Below, one piece after another: positions 10,028 through 19,206 of a stretch of DNA of 64,000 nt. Origin of the DNA: Pelomonas parva (GTDB lineage: Bacteria; Pseudomonadota; Gammaproteobacteria; Burkholderiales; Burkholderiaceae_C); the NCBI RefSeq assembly GCF_043555835.1, contig NZ_JBIGHV010000007.1, positions 62,001 to 126,000 of the forward strand, in the 5' to 3' direction. The stretch's first letter is position 1; the number at the start of each line of letters is the position of its first letter. A program made the translations under genes and the position numbers. The notes under the pieces are model-generated. The model made no database searches, had not been told where the DNA came from, and saw nothing but the letters and a program-made list of their open reading frames with translations.

Positions 10028-10521
10028 GCTTCCTGCGCCGAGCCCGTCCGGACGACGCGCCCCGCCTCGCCGCGCTAGCCCAGTGGGTGTGGATGGACAG
10101 TTATGCCTCCGACGGCGTCGAGAACCGCTTCCTGCCTTTCATCGCTGCGTCGTTCACGCCGGCCGAGTTCGAGAGCTTGATTGCTCATCCTCAGCAAGCG
10201 ATCTGGTTGCTGGAAGAGGGGGCCGCGTTGCAAGGCTTTGCTCAGCTCCGCCGCAGCGTGGCTGCGCCTGTCTATACCGCTTCGTCCGTCGAACTGGAGC
10301 GGCTCTATGTCGCGCCTCCCTGCACTGGTCGCGGGCTGGGGCCGCGATTGCTGCGGGCCGCCCGCGAGACCTGGCCGGCCGAGGCCTTGTGGCTCAGCGT
10401 CTGGGTCGGCAACAGCGGCGCTCAGCGCTTCTACGCCCGGGAAGGCGGCCAGGACATCGGCCAAACCGACTTCATGCTTGACGGCCAACCCATCAGCAAC
10501 CGCGTCATCGCCTTCTCATGA
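10024..10521 (+). CDS. GNAT-family N-acetyltransferase
   Basis: 165 residues with the GNAT acetyl-CoA-binding pattern: LERLYVAPPCTGRGLGPRLL (motif A, with the expected R/Q-x-x-G-x-G/A-like CTGRGLG) and a later WVGNSGAQRFYAREGG (motif B). Substrate is unknown. It overlaps pdxJ by ATGA and its own stop overlaps acpS, so it is embedded in the pdxJ-acpS operon. Confidence 0.85.
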   Translation: MSFLRRARPDDAPRLAALAQWVWMDSYASDGVENRFLPFIAASFTPAEFESLIAHPQQAIWLLEEGAALQGFAQLRRSVAAPVYTASSVELERLYVAPPCTGRGLGPRLLRAARETWPAEALWLSVWVGNSGAQRFYAREGGQDIGQTDFMLDGQPISNRVIAFS

Positions 10522-10919
10522 TTTACGGCATCGGCACCGACCTCTGCGACATCCGCCGCATCCGCGAAACCCTCGCACGGCGCGGCGAGCGCTTTGCCGA
10601 GAAGGTGTTGGGCCCGCATGAGCTGGCCGTGTTCCGCGAGCGCCACGCCAAGGTGGCCGCGCGCGGCGAGTCCTATCTGGCGACGCGCTTTGCCGCCAAG
10701 GAGGCGTTCTCCAAGGCCATCGGCATGGGAATGCGCATGCCCATGACCTGGCGCGCGATGGAGGTCGTCAAGGCCCCGAGCGGCAAGCCCGAGATCGCGC
10801 TGCATGGCGAGCTGGCCGAATGGTTTGCTGCCCGGGGCCTGAGCGCCCATGTGACGGTCAGCGACGAGCAGGACTACGCCGTCGCCTTCGTCGTCGTTGA
10901 GACGACGACGAAGGCCTAA
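10518..10919 (+). CDS. acpS: holo-[acyl-carrier-protein] synthase
   Basis: 133 residues. It has the N-terminal GIGTDLCDIRRIR motif that binds metal and coenzyme A, and the RFAAKEAFSKAIG motif containing the catalytic Glu/Lys. It transfers the 4'-phosphopantetheine arm to ACP. It is the last gene of the lepA-to-acpS run and converges on the next gene, with only ten bases between stops. Confidence 0.96.
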   Translation: MIYGIGTDLCDIRRIRETLARRGERFAEKVLGPHELAVFRERHAKVAARGESYLATRFAAKEAFSKAIGMGMRMPMTWRAMEVVKAPSGKPEIALHGELAEWFAARGLSAHVTVSDEQDYAVAFVVVETTTKA

Positions 10920-10929
10920 CGCCAAAGTC

Positions 10930-11961
10930 TTACGGCTTCTTCTTGGCCGGCGTCTTGGCGGCGGCCGGCTTGGCCAGCGACTCGCCCTTGGACACGACGA
11001 CCATGTCCATGTCCATCAGCATGCGGCCGTTGTCGGGGCCGTTCATCGTCATCTTCATATCCATCGCGAGCCGGCTGGCCAGGGGCAGGCGGTCGGCCAG
11101 GCGCAGGGACGCCGTGCCCTTGCCGCTGCCGCCGATCTGCATCTGCAGCGTCTTGGCCGGCTCCGCTGCCGCGCCGGCGCTGTCGGAAGCTGCCGAGGCG
11201 GCCGATGCCGGGGCGCTCGGCAGCGGCGCGCTGATGTCCATCTTCAGGTCCATGTTCAGGTCGAAGTGCGCCACGCCGCGGTCCACGCGGGCCAGCGTGT
11301 AGCGCACATTGCCCTGCATCGCGCCGGCGCCGCCCGGCAGAGGCACGGGCAGGGCCATGGTCACCGGCACGTCGACGCTGTCGCCCACCTTCAGCGGGCG
11401 CTGGCTCAGCGCCTTGAAGAGCTGCAGGCTCTCGTTGATCATGGCGCTGCCCTGCGCCTTCATCGCTTCGGCCAACTGCGGCGAGGAACTTTGCACCTGC
11501 TGGAAGTCGAAGCTGAAGTCCTTGGGGTTGAAGCGCGCGCTGTAGCTCGCATTCATGGCCTGGGTGTCGGGCATGGGGATGGCCTTGCCGCCCATCTCCA
11601 TCGAGCCGCCCTTGGACGCGATGGACACGGTCAGCGGCAGCCAGCCTTCGGCGTCGGCCTGCTCCACCTTCATCGTCTGCTCCATCTGCGTGGAGAACTT
11701 CATGGGGCCCATCTGGCTCATGCGTTGCGCCGCTTGCGCGATCTTGGCGCGCTGCTCATCGGTCGCCTCGGGCGCGGCTTCCACGCGCATCTTCATGACC
11801 GCCTTCAGGTCGATGAGCTGGCGCTGGTGCTGCCCGGCGCGCGGCGTCGTGTCGAAGCTGATGGCGGCGGGCGCAGGCGCCGCCTGGGCGGCGATGTTGA
11901 AGCCGAGCAGGGTGCCGAGCAGGGTCAGGCGAAGCGGGGAAGCCAGGTTAGCCAGGGTCAA
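10930..11961 (-). CDS. exported protein of unknown function
   Basis: 343 residues if started at TTG 11961, which follows a GGAG-like site and gives a clean signal peptide (hydrophobic core at about residues 12-22, AQA cleavage). The mature part is rich in Met, Lys, Asp and Ser and looks like a beta-rich lipoprotein-like or periplasmic domain; repeated phrases such as MKMTM and MDMDMV occur near the end, followed by a Lys/Ala/Pro tail. No Cys lipobox is present. I do not recognise a characterised family. The start codon is uncertain, since the open frame continues upstream. Confidence 0.55.
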   Translation of the reverse strand: MTLANLASPLRLTLLGTLLGFNIAAQAAPAPAAISFDTTPRAGQHQRQLIDLKAVMKMRVEAAPEATDEQRAKIAQAAQRMSQMGPMKFSTQMEQTMKVEQADAEGWLPLTVSIASKGGSMEMGGKAIPMPDTQAMNASYSARFNPKDFSFDFQQVQSSSPQLAEAMKAQGSAMINESLQLFKALSQRPLKVGDSVDVPVTMALPVPLPGGAGAMQGNVRYTLARVDRGVAHFDLNMDLKMDISAPLPSAPASAASAASDSAGAAAEPAKTLQMQIGGSGKGTASLRLADRLPLASRLAMDMKMTMNGPDNGRMLMDMDMVVVSKGESLAKPAAAKTPAKKKP

Positions 11962-12068
11962 GGGGAACTCCGAAAAATGCCGCCACGTTGGCGGCCGGCC
12001 GGCATGGTAGGTGCAGGACAGGCGGGCTGCGGCAGGGAGGCGGGTAATTTCACCCGGGCCGGTGCCGC

Positions 12069-13760
12069 TCAGCCGCGGCCCTGGAACAGCAACCGCTCCG
12101 CCAGCTGCCGCCGCGCCGGGGGCTGGGCCGGCAGGCGGTCCAGCATGGCGAGGACGGACTCGCAAGAGGCAGCGCCACCGCCAGCGGGTGCATCGGCCCA
12201 CAGCCGCCCCAGCATGCCCAGGGCCGAGCTGCCGACCGAGCGGGTCAGCACTTCCAGCTCGATGGCATTCGGCGGTTTGGGCAGCCAGCGCGGCGGCTCG
12301 CTGTTGGCCACCTCCAGCAGCCACTGGGCCTCGTGCGCCTGGGCGTCCAGCGGCAGCAGCCGGCGGGCGGCCAGGTGGCCGTCAAGCAGGTCCCGGCAGG
12401 CGGCTCGCGCGCCAGGCTGGGGTGGCGTGCGCAGTGCCCGCAGCTGGTCGCCGACGATCTGCACATAACGCCGTCGCAGCACGGCGTCGGTGCCGCTGAT
12501 CAAGGCCGGCATCTGGCGCGCCAGCAGCGGCAGGGCAGCCGCCTGCACGTCCTCGTCCGCCGCGCCGGCAGCGCGAGCCTCATGCATGCGCTGGGCCACG
12601 GCGGCGATGGTGCCCTCGGTGCGCCGCTCGAGCGCCTCCCAGACCGGATGCATGCGCAGCGCGTCGTCGAAGTCGGCCAGGCTGGCATTGGCGGGTGGCA
12701 TGGGAATGGCCAGCGTGCGCGGCGACGGCGCGATCAGTGCATGCGCCTGCAACTCCTCGCGGGGCACGAACCACATGCTGCGCGCCGAGGTGCGCAGCGT
12801 CGTGTCGATCATGGACTCCGGCAGACCCAGCTCGCGGTAGGTCTTGGCCAGGTTCTGGTTGGCCAATTCCTCGAAGACCGGGTTGTAGGTGCCGGTGGAG
12901 GCGCGGTGGAAGCCCAGCTGCCCCTCCGGCGCCAGCTGGCGTGGGCTGCCGGCCAGGAAGACCAGCGTGCAGGCGCTGGCGCAGGTGCCCACGGCGCGGG
13001 CCTCGTGGCGGTGTGCCTTCATCGCGCTGGCCATGTGTTCCGCCTCGCGCACGCGGCCGCCGGGTGACGACAGCTCCACGCGCTTGAGGCCGCGGGCGGC
13101 CTCGCTGGCGAGCAGCGCGCGCAGGCGTTCACCGTCGCCCATGCCGATGACACCGTCCAGGCGCAGGCTGCGGCCGTCGGCAGAAAAACTGAACTTGGCC
13201 TGGCCGATGGGGTCGATGCCGCGCGCCATCTGCCAGTACTCGCCGACGTTGGGCAGCAGGCCGAACAGCACCGAGGCCAGCAGTTGCAGCGCGCCCAGCA
13301 CGAGCGTGATGCGGGCCAGCCAGCCCCACAGCACCGAGCCGTGGTCGCGCAGATAGGTCGTCGCCGCGCGCCAGGTGCCGACGATGCACCAGGTGTCCAG
13401 CGCCAGCAGCAACGGGAAGCCGACCAGCATGATGATGGCGCTGACCTGCAGCGAATCGCCCTTGACGCTGATCCAGCTCATCAGCCCTGTCAGCAAGAAC
13501 GCGAGCGGCGCCGCGACGAGGAAGTTGTTGAGCCAGTAGCTGCGCACCAGGCTCTGCTCGCCGCGCCAGTGGCTGCCGAAATAACCTTTTCTGGGCGCCG
13601 AAGTGACCCGCGCGCGCGGGCGAGCTGCGGTGCGCGGCCGGTGCGAGGCCTGCTGCCAGGCGGCGGGCGCCGGCTCCGCGCTGGGCGTCGGGGCGGCGGG
13701 GGCGTTGTGGTCGACCTGCGTGGGGTCGACGTAGGGGCGGGGCTTGCGAGCGTCGGTCAT
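12069..13760 (-). CDS. membrane protein with ClpP/crotonase-like domain (COG3904-like)
   Basis: 563 residues. A Pro/Ala/Arg-rich cytoplasmic N-terminus (1-70) is followed by three membrane segments (about 75-95, 105-125, 148-170), then a domain resembling ClpP-type serine proteases. That domain has VELSSPGGRVREAEHMASAM, which aligns with the SxGG oxyanion loop, and GTCASACTLVFLAG with a candidate nucleophilic Ser after two Cys. A helical C-terminal region follows. The domain suggests a periplasmic protease-like protein, but the full catalytic set is not evident. It is alone on the minus strand downstream of rne. Confidence 0.6.
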   Translation of the reverse strand: MTDARKPRPYVDPTQVDHNAPAAPTPSAEPAPAAWQQASHRPRTAARPRARVTSAPRKGYFGSHWRGEQSLVRSYWLNNFLVAAPLAFLLTGLMSWISVKGDSLQVSAIIMLVGFPLLLALDTWCIVGTWRAATTYLRDHGSVLWGWLARITLVLGALQLLASVLFGLLPNVGEYWQMARGIDPIGQAKFSFSADGRSLRLDGVIGMGDGERLRALLASEAARGLKRVELSSPGGRVREAEHMASAMKAHRHEARAVGTCASACTLVFLAGSPRQLAPEGQLGFHRASTGTYNPVFEELANQNLAKTYRELGLPESMIDTTLRTSARSMWFVPREELQAHALIAPSPRTLAIPMPPANASLADFDDALRMHPVWEALERRTEGTIAAVAQRMHEARAAGAADEDVQAAALPLLARQMPALISGTDAVLRRRYVQIVGDQLRALRTPPQPGARAACRDLLDGHLAARRLLPLDAQAHEAQWLLEVANSEPPRWLPKPPNAIELEVLTRSVGSSALGMLGRLWADAPAGGGAASCESVLAMLDRLPAQPPARRQLAERLLFQGRG

Positions 13761-13838
13761 GGCCGCCGCAGCTTAATGAGGAAAACGGTGCCGGCCGACG
13801 TTGCTATTCACGGCGGCGAGGCGGGCTCAAGCAGAAGG

Positions 13839-13874
13839 CAAAAAAATGCCGCCCGGCGCGGGCCGGGCGGCATT
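13839..13874 (-). terminator. rho-independent terminator of rne
   Basis: On the minus strand the perfect hairpin AATGCCGCCCGGC / GCCGGGCGGCATT is followed by T residues (A-run at 13840-13846 on the plus strand). It lies 19 bases beyond the rne stop and should end the rne transcript. Confidence 0.85.
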
Positions 13875-13892
13875 CATCGGCGCAGGTCGTGA

Positions 13893-16835
13893 TCAGGCCT
13901 CGAAAGGCAGCTTCACCTGGCTGAGGTCCTTGCGCGTCTCGACAAGCACCAGCGGGCCTTCGTCGACGACGACCACTTCGGCCGGTTCGCGACCCAGCGG
14001 CGCCGGCGCCGGCTCGGCGGCGATGGCGGCCTGCGCGGCGGCGATCTTGTCGGCGTCGGAGTTGACCCACTGCAGGCCCACGCCGTCGGCGACGGCTTGC
14101 AGTTCGGCCAGCGGCAGCTTGAAGGCCTCCACGACCGGCGCAGGTGCGGGTGCGGGCACTGGGGCTGGCGCGGCGACGACCGGCGCGGGCGCCTGAACGG
14201 GTGCGTGGACAGGCGCCTGGACTGGCGCTTCAGCCGGCGCCTCTGCCGGCGCGGCGCTGGCCATCGCGGTCTCGATCAACGAGCCCTGCAGCGGCGTGTC
14301 GGCCTGCTCGCCGGCCGGGGCTTCCTGCCCGTCGACGGCGCCGTCCTCGCGGCGGTTGCGGTTGCGATTGCGGCCGCCGCGGCGGCTCTTCTCGCGGCCC
14401 TGGCCTTCGCCGGTGTCGTCGCCTTCGGCGGCGGGTGCGGCGTCGGTCACGGCATCAGGCGCGGCTTCGGCGGACGCCTCGGTGCTGCCTTCGGCAGCGG
14501 CTTCATCGCCGGCCGTCGTGCCTTGCTCGTCGGCGCGGTCGCGGCCACCACGGCGGCGGCGGCGGCCACGGCCCTGGCGCTCCTCGCTGGACGTCGTGTC
14601 ACCGGTCGTCGGCAGGCCGGCTTCGGCCTGGCTGTCGACGAAGGCGGGCGGCGCGTCGTGGATGGCGACCTGGTCGTCCGTCAACGGTGCGGCCAGCGGC
14701 AGGGCGGCCTCGACGGGTGCCTTGTCCGGTCGCTCGCCACGCGGGCGGCGCTCGCCGCGTTCCGGGCGCTCACCGCGCTCGGGGCGTTCCGCGCGCTCGG
14801 GGCGCTGTTGCTCGGGCTTGTCGCCGCCTTCGCTGCGCGGCTTGCGGTCACCGCGCTCGGCGCGATCACCGCGTTCTGCTCGCTCGCCACGGGCTTCCTG
14901 CGGCTTACCGTCCCGGCGGCCGCCTTGGCCGCCTTGACCGCGTTCGCCACGCTCACCGCGCTCGCCGCGTTCACCACGACGGCCACCGTCGCGGCCGCGG
15001 CCGTCACGGCCACCTTCGCGCTTGGGCTTGTCAGTGGCTGCTGCTGCCGGCGCGGGGGCCTCGACAGCCGGCGCCGGCGCCGGTGCGGGGGTGTCGCCAC
15101 CACTGAAGAAGCTGACCAGGCGGCTGAAGAAGCCCTTGGGCGCCGGGGCGGGCGCGGCCACGACCGGCGCGGGCGCGGGTGCTGCGACCACCGGAGCGGG
15201 TTCGGGCTTGGGCGCCGCGACCGGGGCCGGCTGCTCGGGCAGGATGCCCTTGATGACCGGCTCCTGCTTGTTCTTCTTCTCGACGTCGCCACGGCGCGTG
15301 ATGCCGACCTCGTCGGTCGGCTCCTCGATCATCGTGTAGCTGGCCTGCAGGTTCTCCAGACGCGGGTCGTCGTGGCGCAGGCGCTCCAGCTTGTAGTTGG
15401 GCGTCTCGAGGTGCTTGTTGGGCACCATCAGCACGGTCACGCGCTGCTTCAGCTCGATCTTGGTGATCTCGGTGCGCTTCTCGTTCAGCAGGAACGAGGT
15501 CACTTCCACCGGCACCTGCACGTGCACGGCGGCGGTGTTGTCCTTCAGCGCCTCTTCCTGGACCATGCGCAGGATCTGCAGCGCCGAGGACTCGGTGTCG
15601 CGGATGTGGCCGGTGCCGTTGCAGCGCGGGCAGGTGATGTGGTTGCCTTCGCTCAGCGCCGGGCGCAGGCGCTGGCGGCTCATTTCGAGCAGGCCGAACT
15701 TGCTGATGGAGGCGAACTGCACCCGGGCGCGGTCGCTGCGCAGCGCGTCGCGCAGGCGCTGTTCCACGTCGCGGCGGTTCTTGCTCTCCTCCATGTCGAT
15801 GAAGTCGACCACGATCAGGCCGCCCAGGTCGCGAAGGCGCATCTGGCGGGCGATCTCGTCGGCCGCTTCGAGGTTGGTGCGGGTCGCGGTTTCCTCGATG
15901 TCGGTGCCGCGCGTCGAGCGGGCCGAGTTGACGTCGACCGAGACCAGCGCTTCAGTGTGGTCGATGACGATGGCGCCGCCCGAGGGCAGGTTGACCGTGC
16001 GGCTGTGGGCTGTCTCGATCTGGTGTTCGATCTGGAAACGGCTGAACAGCGGCGCGTCGTCACGGTAGCGCTTCACGCGATGGCCCTGGTCGGGCATCAC
16101 GTGGTTCATGAACTGGTGGGCCTGCTCGAACAGGTCGTCCGTGTCGATCAGGATCTCGCCGATGTCGGCGGTGAAGTAGTCGCGGATCGCGCGGATCACG
16201 AGCGACGACTCCTGGTAGATCAGGTAGGCGCCCTTGCCGCCCTTGGCCGCGTCATCGATCGCGGTCCAGAGCTTGAGCATGTAGTTCAAGTCCCACTGCA
16301 GCTCGGGCGCCGAGCGGCCGATGCCTGCGGTGCGCGCGATGAGGGACATGCCCTTGGGGTACTCGAGCTGGTCGAGGTTTTCCTTCAGTTCCTCGCGGTC
16401 CTCGCCCTCGATGCGGCGCGACACGCCACCGCCGCGCGGGTTGTTGGGCATCAGCACCAGGTAGCGGCCGGCCAGCGACACGAAGGTCGTCAGCGCCGCG
16501 CCCTTGTTGCCGCGCTCTTCCTTCTCGACCTGGACCAGCAGTTCCTGGCCTTCCTTGATCGCGTCCTTGATGGTCGCGTTCTTGACGTCGGTGCCTTCGC
16601 GGAAGAACTGGCGCGAGATCTCCTTGAACGGCAGGAAGCCGTGGCGGTCTTCGCCGTAGTCGACGAAGCAGGCTTCGAGCGAAGGCTCGACCCGCGTCAC
16701 GACGGCCTTGTAGATGTTGCCCTTGCGCTGCTCGCGGCCTTCGATTTCGGTCTCGAAGTCCAGCAGCTTCTGGCCATCAACGATCGCGAGGCGCCGCTCT
16801 TCCGGCTGCGTCGCATTGATCAGCATGCGTTTCAT
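13893..16835 (-). CDS. rne: ribonuclease E/G family endoribonuclease
   Basis: 980 residues from ATG 16835, preceded by GAGGAGATGAC. The catalytic half (about 1-500) starts with MKRMLINATQPEE, then the S1 domain (GNIYKAVVTRVEPSLEACFVDYG), the DNase I-like active-site segments (VDVNSAR and GGLIVVDFIDM supply the metal-binding Asp residues) and the Zn-link CPRCNGTG. The C-terminal half is low complexity: Ala/Pro blocks and a Gly-Glu-Arg repeat tract, as expected for the RNA- and protein-binding scaffold of the degradosome. It initiates decay of most mRNAs and rRNA processing. Divergent from rluC, as in many proteobacteria. Confidence 0.96.
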   Translation of the reverse strand: MKRMLINATQPEERRLAIVDGQKLLDFETEIEGREQRKGNIYKAVVTRVEPSLEACFVDYGEDRHGFLPFKEISRQFFREGTDVKNATIKDAIKEGQELLVQVEKEERGNKGAALTTFVSLAGRYLVLMPNNPRGGGVSRRIEGEDREELKENLDQLEYPKGMSLIARTAGIGRSAPELQWDLNYMLKLWTAIDDAAKGGKGAYLIYQESSLVIRAIRDYFTADIGEILIDTDDLFEQAHQFMNHVMPDQGHRVKRYRDDAPLFSRFQIEHQIETAHSRTVNLPSGGAIVIDHTEALVSVDVNSARSTRGTDIEETATRTNLEAADEIARQMRLRDLGGLIVVDFIDMEESKNRRDVEQRLRDALRSDRARVQFASISKFGLLEMSRQRLRPALSEGNHITCPRCNGTGHIRDTESSALQILRMVQEEALKDNTAAVHVQVPVEVTSFLLNEKRTEITKIELKQRVTVLMVPNKHLETPNYKLERLRHDDPRLENLQASYTMIEEPTDEVGITRRGDVEKKNKQEPVIKGILPEQPAPVAAPKPEPAPVVAAPAPAPVVAAPAPAPKGFFSRLVSFFSGGDTPAPAPAPAVEAPAPAAAATDKPKREGGRDGRGRDGGRRGERGERGERGERGQGGQGGRRDGKPQEARGERAERGDRAERGDRKPRSEGGDKPEQQRPERAERPERGERPERGERRPRGERPDKAPVEAALPLAAPLTDDQVAIHDAPPAFVDSQAEAGLPTTGDTTSSEERQGRGRRRRRGGRDRADEQGTTAGDEAAAEGSTEASAEAAPDAVTDAAPAAEGDDTGEGQGREKSRRGGRNRNRNRREDGAVDGQEAPAGEQADTPLQGSLIETAMASAAPAEAPAEAPVQAPVHAPVQAPAPVVAAPAPVPAPAPAPVVEAFKLPLAELQAVADGVGLQWVNSDADKIAAAQAAIAAEPAPAPLGREPAEVVVVDEGPLVLVETRKDLSQVKLPFEA

Positions 16836-17436
16836 GTCATCTCCTCGCGCGCCGGGCGGCTCATGGGCCGCCGCAAAACGCGCACGTTCATCGCGCCGCC
16901 CGAAGGCGGCATCCAGATGCACGGGCGATGGCTGAGAACCGAGGAAGGAATCGCCCTGGACCGAAAGCGCGACTGACCGGGGGGTCAGCGCGCAGTCGGC
17001 GTTGGCGCGTGCGCCGCAGCAGCTGACATGCGAGCCGAGCCGCCGGCTCCCGCGCGCACCCGCCCAGCCAGTGGCTGGGGCAGGGCGGCCACACCGGCAT
17101 CAAGCCGGGGCCGCAGGGGTGCGTGTGGGGGGAGGGGCATGCTCATCCGCGTGGGCTGCTGGACGCTGGTGACAGCTCACTTGGGCCGGGGCCTGAGCAC
17201 TCTGTCGCCATGGAAACCTTGTTGTCTGCGAGCGCCCTGTGCTTGTCGGCGGCGGGGCTCGCGGGGTTCTTGTGTCATCGCTCTGCCGCGTCTGACAGCG
17301 GGCCGTTCACTCACTCGGGGAGGAAACCTGCCGGCCATCGTTCGCGTTGCATCGCCTGTGGCCGCCGGGCATTTGCCGCGTCAGCCACACGTTGCCGCCG
17401 CTAAAATCAACCAAATCAAATACTTACGGCAGCAAC
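16836..17436. other. divergent rne-rluC intergenic region
   Basis: About 600 bases between the divergent starts of rne and rluC. The part next to rne is probably its long 5' untranslated leader, by analogy with the self-regulated rne leaders of other proteobacteria. It contains a GCCGCC-CGAA-GGCGGC hairpin at about 16897-16912. An AT-rich patch with TAAAAT lies at about 17402-17407, shortly before rluC. I see no credible protein gene and no well-matched promoter pair. Confidence 0.5.
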
Positions 17437-18441
17437 GTGGTGAAAAGGATTATAGGGGCAGGCCCTGAGGCCCCTGCCACGGGGTTGACAGCCGCTCAAG
17501 GTACAGACAAACCCGCAGTTCGGCGGGTGGTCGTGGATGAGGGATCGGCCGGCCAGCGGCTGGACAACTTCCTGCTGCGGGAGCTGAAAGGCGTGCCCAA
17601 GACGCATGTCTACCGCGTCATCCGCGCCGGCGAGGTGCGGGTCAACAAGGGCCGTGCGCAGGCCGATACCCGGCTGGAGATCGGCGACGAGGTTCGCATC
17701 CCGCCCGTGCGCCTGCCCGGGCGCGCTGCCCAGCCGGAGGCGCCGGCGCGCGAGTTTCCGGTCGTGTTCGAGGACGAGTACCTGCTGGTCATCGACAAGC
17801 CGGCCGGCGTGGCGGTGCATGGCGGCTCGGGCGTCAGCTTTGGCGTCATCGAGCAACTGCGCCGCGCGCGGCCGACGGCCAAGTTCCTGGAGCTGGTGCA
17901 CCGACTGGACAAGGAGACCTCGGGACTGTTGATGATTGCCAAGAAGCGCAGCGCGCTGGTGGCGCTGCAGGACCAGCTACGCGAGCGTGAAACCGGCAAG
18001 ACCTACGCAGCGCTGGTCTGGGGCGACTGGCCGGCCAAGCTCAAGGTCATCGACGTGCCGCTGGTGAAGTTCGTCGGCAGCGATGGCGAGCGGTGGGTGA
18101 GGGCGGGCAAGGCGGACGAGGCGGAGGCCAAGCGGTCGATCAGTCTGGTGAAGGTTGTGCAGCGAACCGCGCAGTTCAGCCTGCTCGACGTGACCATCAA
18201 GACCGGACGCACGCATCAGATCCGCGTGCACCTCCAGCAAGCCGGTCATTCAATCGTTGGTGATCCCAAGTACGGGGATTTCGAGCGCAACCGCGAGTTG
18301 GCACGCGGGCCGGCGAAGTTCGACCGGATGTTCCTGCATGCGCGGCGGCTGCAGGTGCAGCATCCCGCAACTGGGGAAGCGCTGGTTTGCGAAGCGCCGT
18401 TGCCTATGAGCTGCATCCAGTTGGTGAAATGCAGCGCATGA
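17437..18441 (+). CDS. rluC: 23S rRNA pseudouridine synthase, RluC type
   Basis: 334 residues from the GTG pair at 17437/17440; the frame is open further upstream but the leader has no family features. An N-terminal S4 RNA-binding domain (GQRLDNFLLRELKGVPKTHVYR) precedes the catalytic domain with HRLDKETSGLL, whose Asp is the nucleophile, and TGRTHQIRVH. RluC modifies uridines 955, 2504 and 2580 of 23S rRNA in E. coli. Divergent from rne. Confidence 0.93.
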   Translation: MVKRIIGAGPEAPATGLTAAQGTDKPAVRRVVVDEGSAGQRLDNFLLRELKGVPKTHVYRVIRAGEVRVNKGRAQADTRLEIGDEVRIPPVRLPGRAAQPEAPAREFPVVFEDEYLLVIDKPAGVAVHGGSGVSFGVIEQLRRARPTAKFLELVHRLDKETSGLLMIAKKRSALVALQDQLRERETGKTYAALVWGDWPAKLKVIDVPLVKFVGSDGERWVRAGKADEAEAKRSISLVKVVQRTAQFSLLDVTIKTGRTHQIRVHLQQAGHSIVGDPKYGDFERNRELARGPAKFDRMFLHARRLQVQHPATGEALVCEAPLPMSCIQLVKCSA

Positions 18442-18475
18442 ATTGGGGAAGGAAGGTGTGCAAACCGACGAGCCC

Positions 18476-18510
18476 TTGATGGCGCAACACGTTTGCAACA
18501 CAATCAGAGC
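18476..18510 (+). promoter_or_regulatory. putative promoter of the toxin-antitoxin pair, with direct repeats
   Basis: TTGATG (18476-18481), 17 bases, then CACAAT (18499-18504), placing the expected transcript start at or within a base or two of the antitoxin ATG at 18511. No Shine-Dalgarno sequence precedes the ATG, so the mRNA may be leaderless. GCAACAC occurs twice, at 18484 and 18495, exactly 11 bp apart, and may be bound by the ribbon-helix-helix antitoxin. The -10 match is only moderate. Confidence 0.4.
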
Positions 18511-18804
18511 ATGAAGACCGCCATCCTTCCGCAAGTGCGCGTTGAGCCCCAACTGCGAGCCGACCTCGAAGCAGTGTTGCGCGAAGGCGAAACACTGTCC
18601 GACTTCTTGGAGGCGACCGTGCGCAAAGCGGTGGATTACCGGCGCATGCAAGCTGAGTTTGACGCCCGTGCGGATGCCGCTTGGCTGCGGTACCAGCAGA
18701 CGGGTGCGGGTGTGCCGGCCGAAGAAGTGGTTGCTGAGATGCGTGTTCGGCTGGAAGCCCGGCGCAGCGAGCTACAGGGCAAGCGCCGAACGACTAAAGC
18801 ATGA
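18511..18804 (+). CDS. antitoxin, ribbon-helix-helix type (YlcI/YnfO-like)
   Basis: 97 residues. The N-terminal part (ILPQVRVEPQLRADLEAVL ... SDFLEATVRKAV) has the short beta strand plus two helices of a ribbon-helix-helix DNA-binding domain. The charged C-terminal half probably wraps the toxin. Its TGA overlaps the ATG of the RelE/ParE-like gene, the usual coupling of a type II toxin-antitoxin operon. It likely represses its own promoter. Confidence 0.8.
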   Translation: MKTAILPQVRVEPQLRADLEAVLREGETLSDFLEATVRKAVDYRRMQAEFDARADAAWLRYQQTGAGVPAEEVVAEMRVRLEARRSELQGKRRTTKA

Positions 18805-19118
18805 CCTTCTCGGTCGTTGTCGATCCAGAAGCAAAGGCAGACCTGCTGAGGCTGTACGAGTACCTTCTCGAGCGAGCGGAGTACGTCGAAGATTTGGATG
18901 TTGCGGATCGTGCGCTTCAAACAATCGACGAGGCGATGGCTTCGCTGGCTAGGGCGCCCTTCCTGTTCCGCAAGGATGTCGGATCGCGCAGCAGCCTTCG
19001 CCGGGAGCTTGTTGTCCCATTCGGAACTTCAGGGTACGTGCTGAAGTATGAAATCGCGTCCCCTCAGCAGGTGGTAGTGCTGGCCGTTCGGCATCAACAT
19101 GAATCTGACTATCACTGA
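18801..19118 (+). CDS. RelE/ParE-superfamily toxin
   Basis: 105 residues with the RelE/ParE fold pattern: FSVVVDPEAKADLLRLYEYL at the N-terminus, an arginine-containing middle strand (RRELVVPFGTSGYVLKYEI) and a terminal VLAVRHQHE strand. Such proteins are mRNA interferases (RelE) or gyrase poisons (ParE); the sequence alone does not settle which. Translation is coupled to the antitoxin gene by a 4-base overlap. Confidence 0.82.
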   Translation: MTFSVVVDPEAKADLLRLYEYLLERAEYVEDLDVADRALQTIDEAMASLARAPFLFRKDVGSRSSLRRELVVPFGTSGYVLKYEIASPQQVVVLAVRHQHESDYH

Positions 19119-19206
19119 GACTGACAGCCGGGTACGTTCCCGACGACTTCCCTCAATCGGCGTTCGCTCATGCGCGCCAGTGACACGAGCCTCGACAATC
19201 CCCTCC

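Noticed and set aside
14880..15010. Tandem repeats resembling a repeat array
   Set aside because: These encode the Gly-Glu-Arg repeats of the RNase E tail; they are coding low complexity, not CRISPR or intergenic repeats.
14097..16976. Very long plus-strand open frame (959 codons) opposite rne
   Set aside because: It is exactly antisense to the well-supported RNase E gene, is rich in His, Gly, Val, Leu and Arg as expected for a high-GC shadow frame, and has no recognisable motif.
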